In this document: piece after piece, positions 5,794 to 7,058 of the stretch
How the letters are laid out: each line of letters begins with the position of its first letter
How positions within the stretch are numbered: the stretch's first letter is position 1
Source of the DNA: Lentisphaeria bacterium
Lineage (GTDB): Bacteria > Verrucomicrobiota > Lentisphaeria > Oligosphaerales > Oligosphaeraceae
Direction: 5' to 3'
NCBI GenBank assembly: GCA_028699735.1
Contig: JAQVUB010000127.1
Coordinates: 1-7,058 of the forward strand
Length of the DNA stretch: 7,058 bases
Translations under genes and position numbers: made by a program
Notes under the pieces: generated by a model
The model's input: the letters and a program-made list of their open reading frames with translations, nothing else
What the model was told of the DNA's origin: nothing
The model's database searches: none

Positions 5794-7058
5794 TTACGGA
5801 TTCTGGAAATTCCCCAGATTCAAGTCCAGCAGGCTGGATTTGAGTTTCTTTTCCAGGTTAAGAATCAGGACTTCCTGGCTCATACCTCCGGAAAGTATAT
5901 ATTTTCGAGTATGCCGTCCCTCATTGAGCAGGACATCAAGATAGGTGCTCAGGACATACAGCTGGGGAGCAGCCTCATACCCTTTCAACTGGCTGAGAAA
6001 ACGTTCGCCTTCGGCTTCGGCAACCCGGTTGCGCTCCAGTTTATAGGCCTCCGCAGAATCGGTCAATGTAATAGCAAGACTTTCTGTTTGCGGCTCCAAA
6101 GTCGATGCATAAGTCTGCGCTTGTAAAATCTCCGCAAACTGCATTTCACGGGAAGCGACGACATTGTCGAAGGAGGCTCCCACTCCAGCTGGCGGATGCA
6201 GACCAGCCAGACTGACAAAGACGACCTCGATGCCCAGATTTGCAGCATCGCTGGCCTGTTGTATTTGCCGGTTGAGCAGGGCACCGGCCTCATGACGTTT
6301 ATCACCGAGAATACCGGCAAAATTAGCTCCGGCCAGATAACGGATCAATTCCCGCGTGGCGATGTTTTCCAGGGTTTTTACCGCATTTTCATGACGATAG
6401 GCATAGTCATAAAGATTACGGACTTTGAAATAGAGCGGGATGTGCGCGGAAATCACCCCCATGCTCAAGAGTTGCTCGCTTTTACGGTCGCGGGTGGTTT
6501 CTCCTGCGGCATCAGCATCGTCATCGGCGACAATGAAGTTGGATTCCTCTCCATGCTGTTTTTTGATATCCCAGAGAATAATTTGTTCGTTATAACTATC
6601 TTCTTTGCTATGATCTTCCCCATTAAATTCGTGGTGTCCCCCGATGGTGATTTCCTGGACATGTTCGACGGGGAAGGTATAGATTCGTTCAAAGGGGGAT
6701 GGCCATTTGAAATACAGTCCTGGAGAAAGGGGTTCCTGCGCCGTAACCTTGCCAAAAAATTCACGGATTCCGTTGTATTCGATTTCGACTACGACGAGAC
6801 AGGTCTGCAACCAGAAGGCCAGCAGCATCACCACAAACAACGGCACCACGGTGCGTTCAATAAAACGGTAGAACCAGGCTTCGGATACTTGAAAGCCGAA
6901 CTGATAATCCAGTGAGGCTGCGACATTGCGAGCGACTCCGCCGGGTTCGGTGAAAAGTGCCAGGAAACGGCTTTCCGGCAGGGGGCGTTCCGCTTCTCCG
7001 GGCATGCGTGGCCGGTAGAATTCAACGACAAAACTGAGGAGCAGTTCCGCTGCCAGAA
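5794..7058 (-). CDS. Large HflK-like SPFH/band 7 protein, N-terminus cut by the window edge
   Basis: A third SPFH protein, 5'-partial. An ATG at 7005 would give 403 residues, but it has no ribosome binding site and the frame stays open for 17 more codons to the edge (ending ...LLLSFVVEFYRPR before that Met), so the true protein is longer. Numbering from that Met: a basic/polar region (1-45), one membrane segment (about 52-73), SPFH start VVEIEYNGIREFFG (72-85), PGLYFKWPSPFER (95-107), a polar acidic insert (about 125-180, with DDDADA at 161-166), the rest of the SPFH domain to about 270, a short Ala/Glu-rich helical region (about 285-340) and a C-terminal domain with no extra membrane segment. 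The hydrophobic run just before the Met suggests a further N-terminal domain, possibly with another membrane segment. It is the first visible gene of the cluster, 63 bases before hflC. It is probably a structural partner in the same complex; its precise role is unknown. Confidence 0.88.
   Translation of the reverse strand, partial: LAAELLLSFVVEFYRPRMPGEAERPLPESRFLALFTEPGGVARNVAASLDYQFGFQVSEAWFYRFIERTVVPLFVVMLLAFWLQTCLVVVEIEYNGIREFFGKVTAQEPLSPGLYFKWPSPFERIYTFPVEHVQEITIGGHHEFNGEDHSKEDSYNEQIILWDIKKQHGEESNFIVADDDADAAGETTRDRKSEQLLSMGVISAHIPLYFKVRNLYDYAYRHENAVKTLENIATRELIRYLAGANFAGILGDKRHEAGALLNRQIQQASDAANLGIEVVFVSLAGLHPPAGVGASFDNVVASREMQFAEILQAQTYASTLEPQTESLAITLTDSAEAYKLERNRVAEAEGERFLSQLKGYEAAPQLYVLSTYLDVLLNEGRHTRKYILSGGMSQEVLILNLEKKLKSSLLDLNLGNFQNP

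Overview
The window looks like chromosomal DNA from a moderately GC-rich Gram-negative bacterium. All five genes lie on the minus strand, so transcription runs from right to left. The protein set (three consecutive SPFH/band 7 membrane proteins, a P1B-like cation ATPase and an ABC-2-type ATPase), together with the hairpin-containing tandem repeats, reminds me of PVC-superphylum genomes (Planctomycetota, Lentisphaerota, Kiritimatiellota). That assignment comes from memory of similar neighbourhoods, not from a search, and is tentative.

Layout in transcription order. (1) 7058-5794: a large HflK-like SPFH protein whose reading frame stays open through the right edge, so its N-terminus is missing. 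(2) 5730-4774: an HflC-like SPFH protein. (3) 4751-3579: a second HflK-like SPFH protein. (4) 3513 (or 3558)-1585: a P-type ATPase with all phosphorylation-cycle motifs, but with Val-Pro-Ala where heavy-metal pumps have Cys-Pro-Cys. (5) 1515-331: an ABC-2-type ATP-binding protein with a long Ala/Pro/Glu/Lys-rich tail. The gaps between genes are 63, 22, 65 and 69 bases. Genes 2 to 5 each have a good Shine-Dalgarno sequence, and I see no strong promoter or terminator between genes. This fits one operon whose promoter lies to the right of the window.

The last 330 bases (1-330) hold no credible gene. They contain two unrelated tandem arrays: a 39-bp unit at the left edge, which may continue outside, and a 79/81-bp unit whose third, partial copy ends on the first base of the ABC gene's stop codon. 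Both units contain inverted repeats.

How the genes may work together (inference): HflK and HflC form an oligomeric SPFH assembly in the inner membrane that in E. coli surrounds the protease FtsH. Here three SPFH subunits are encoded directly upstream of an unusual cation pump and an ABC ATPase, and no protease gene is visible. A membrane microdomain or cage built around transporters is a reasonable hypothesis. The altered ion-binding motif of the pump and the three-SPFH arrangement are the parts most worth checking.
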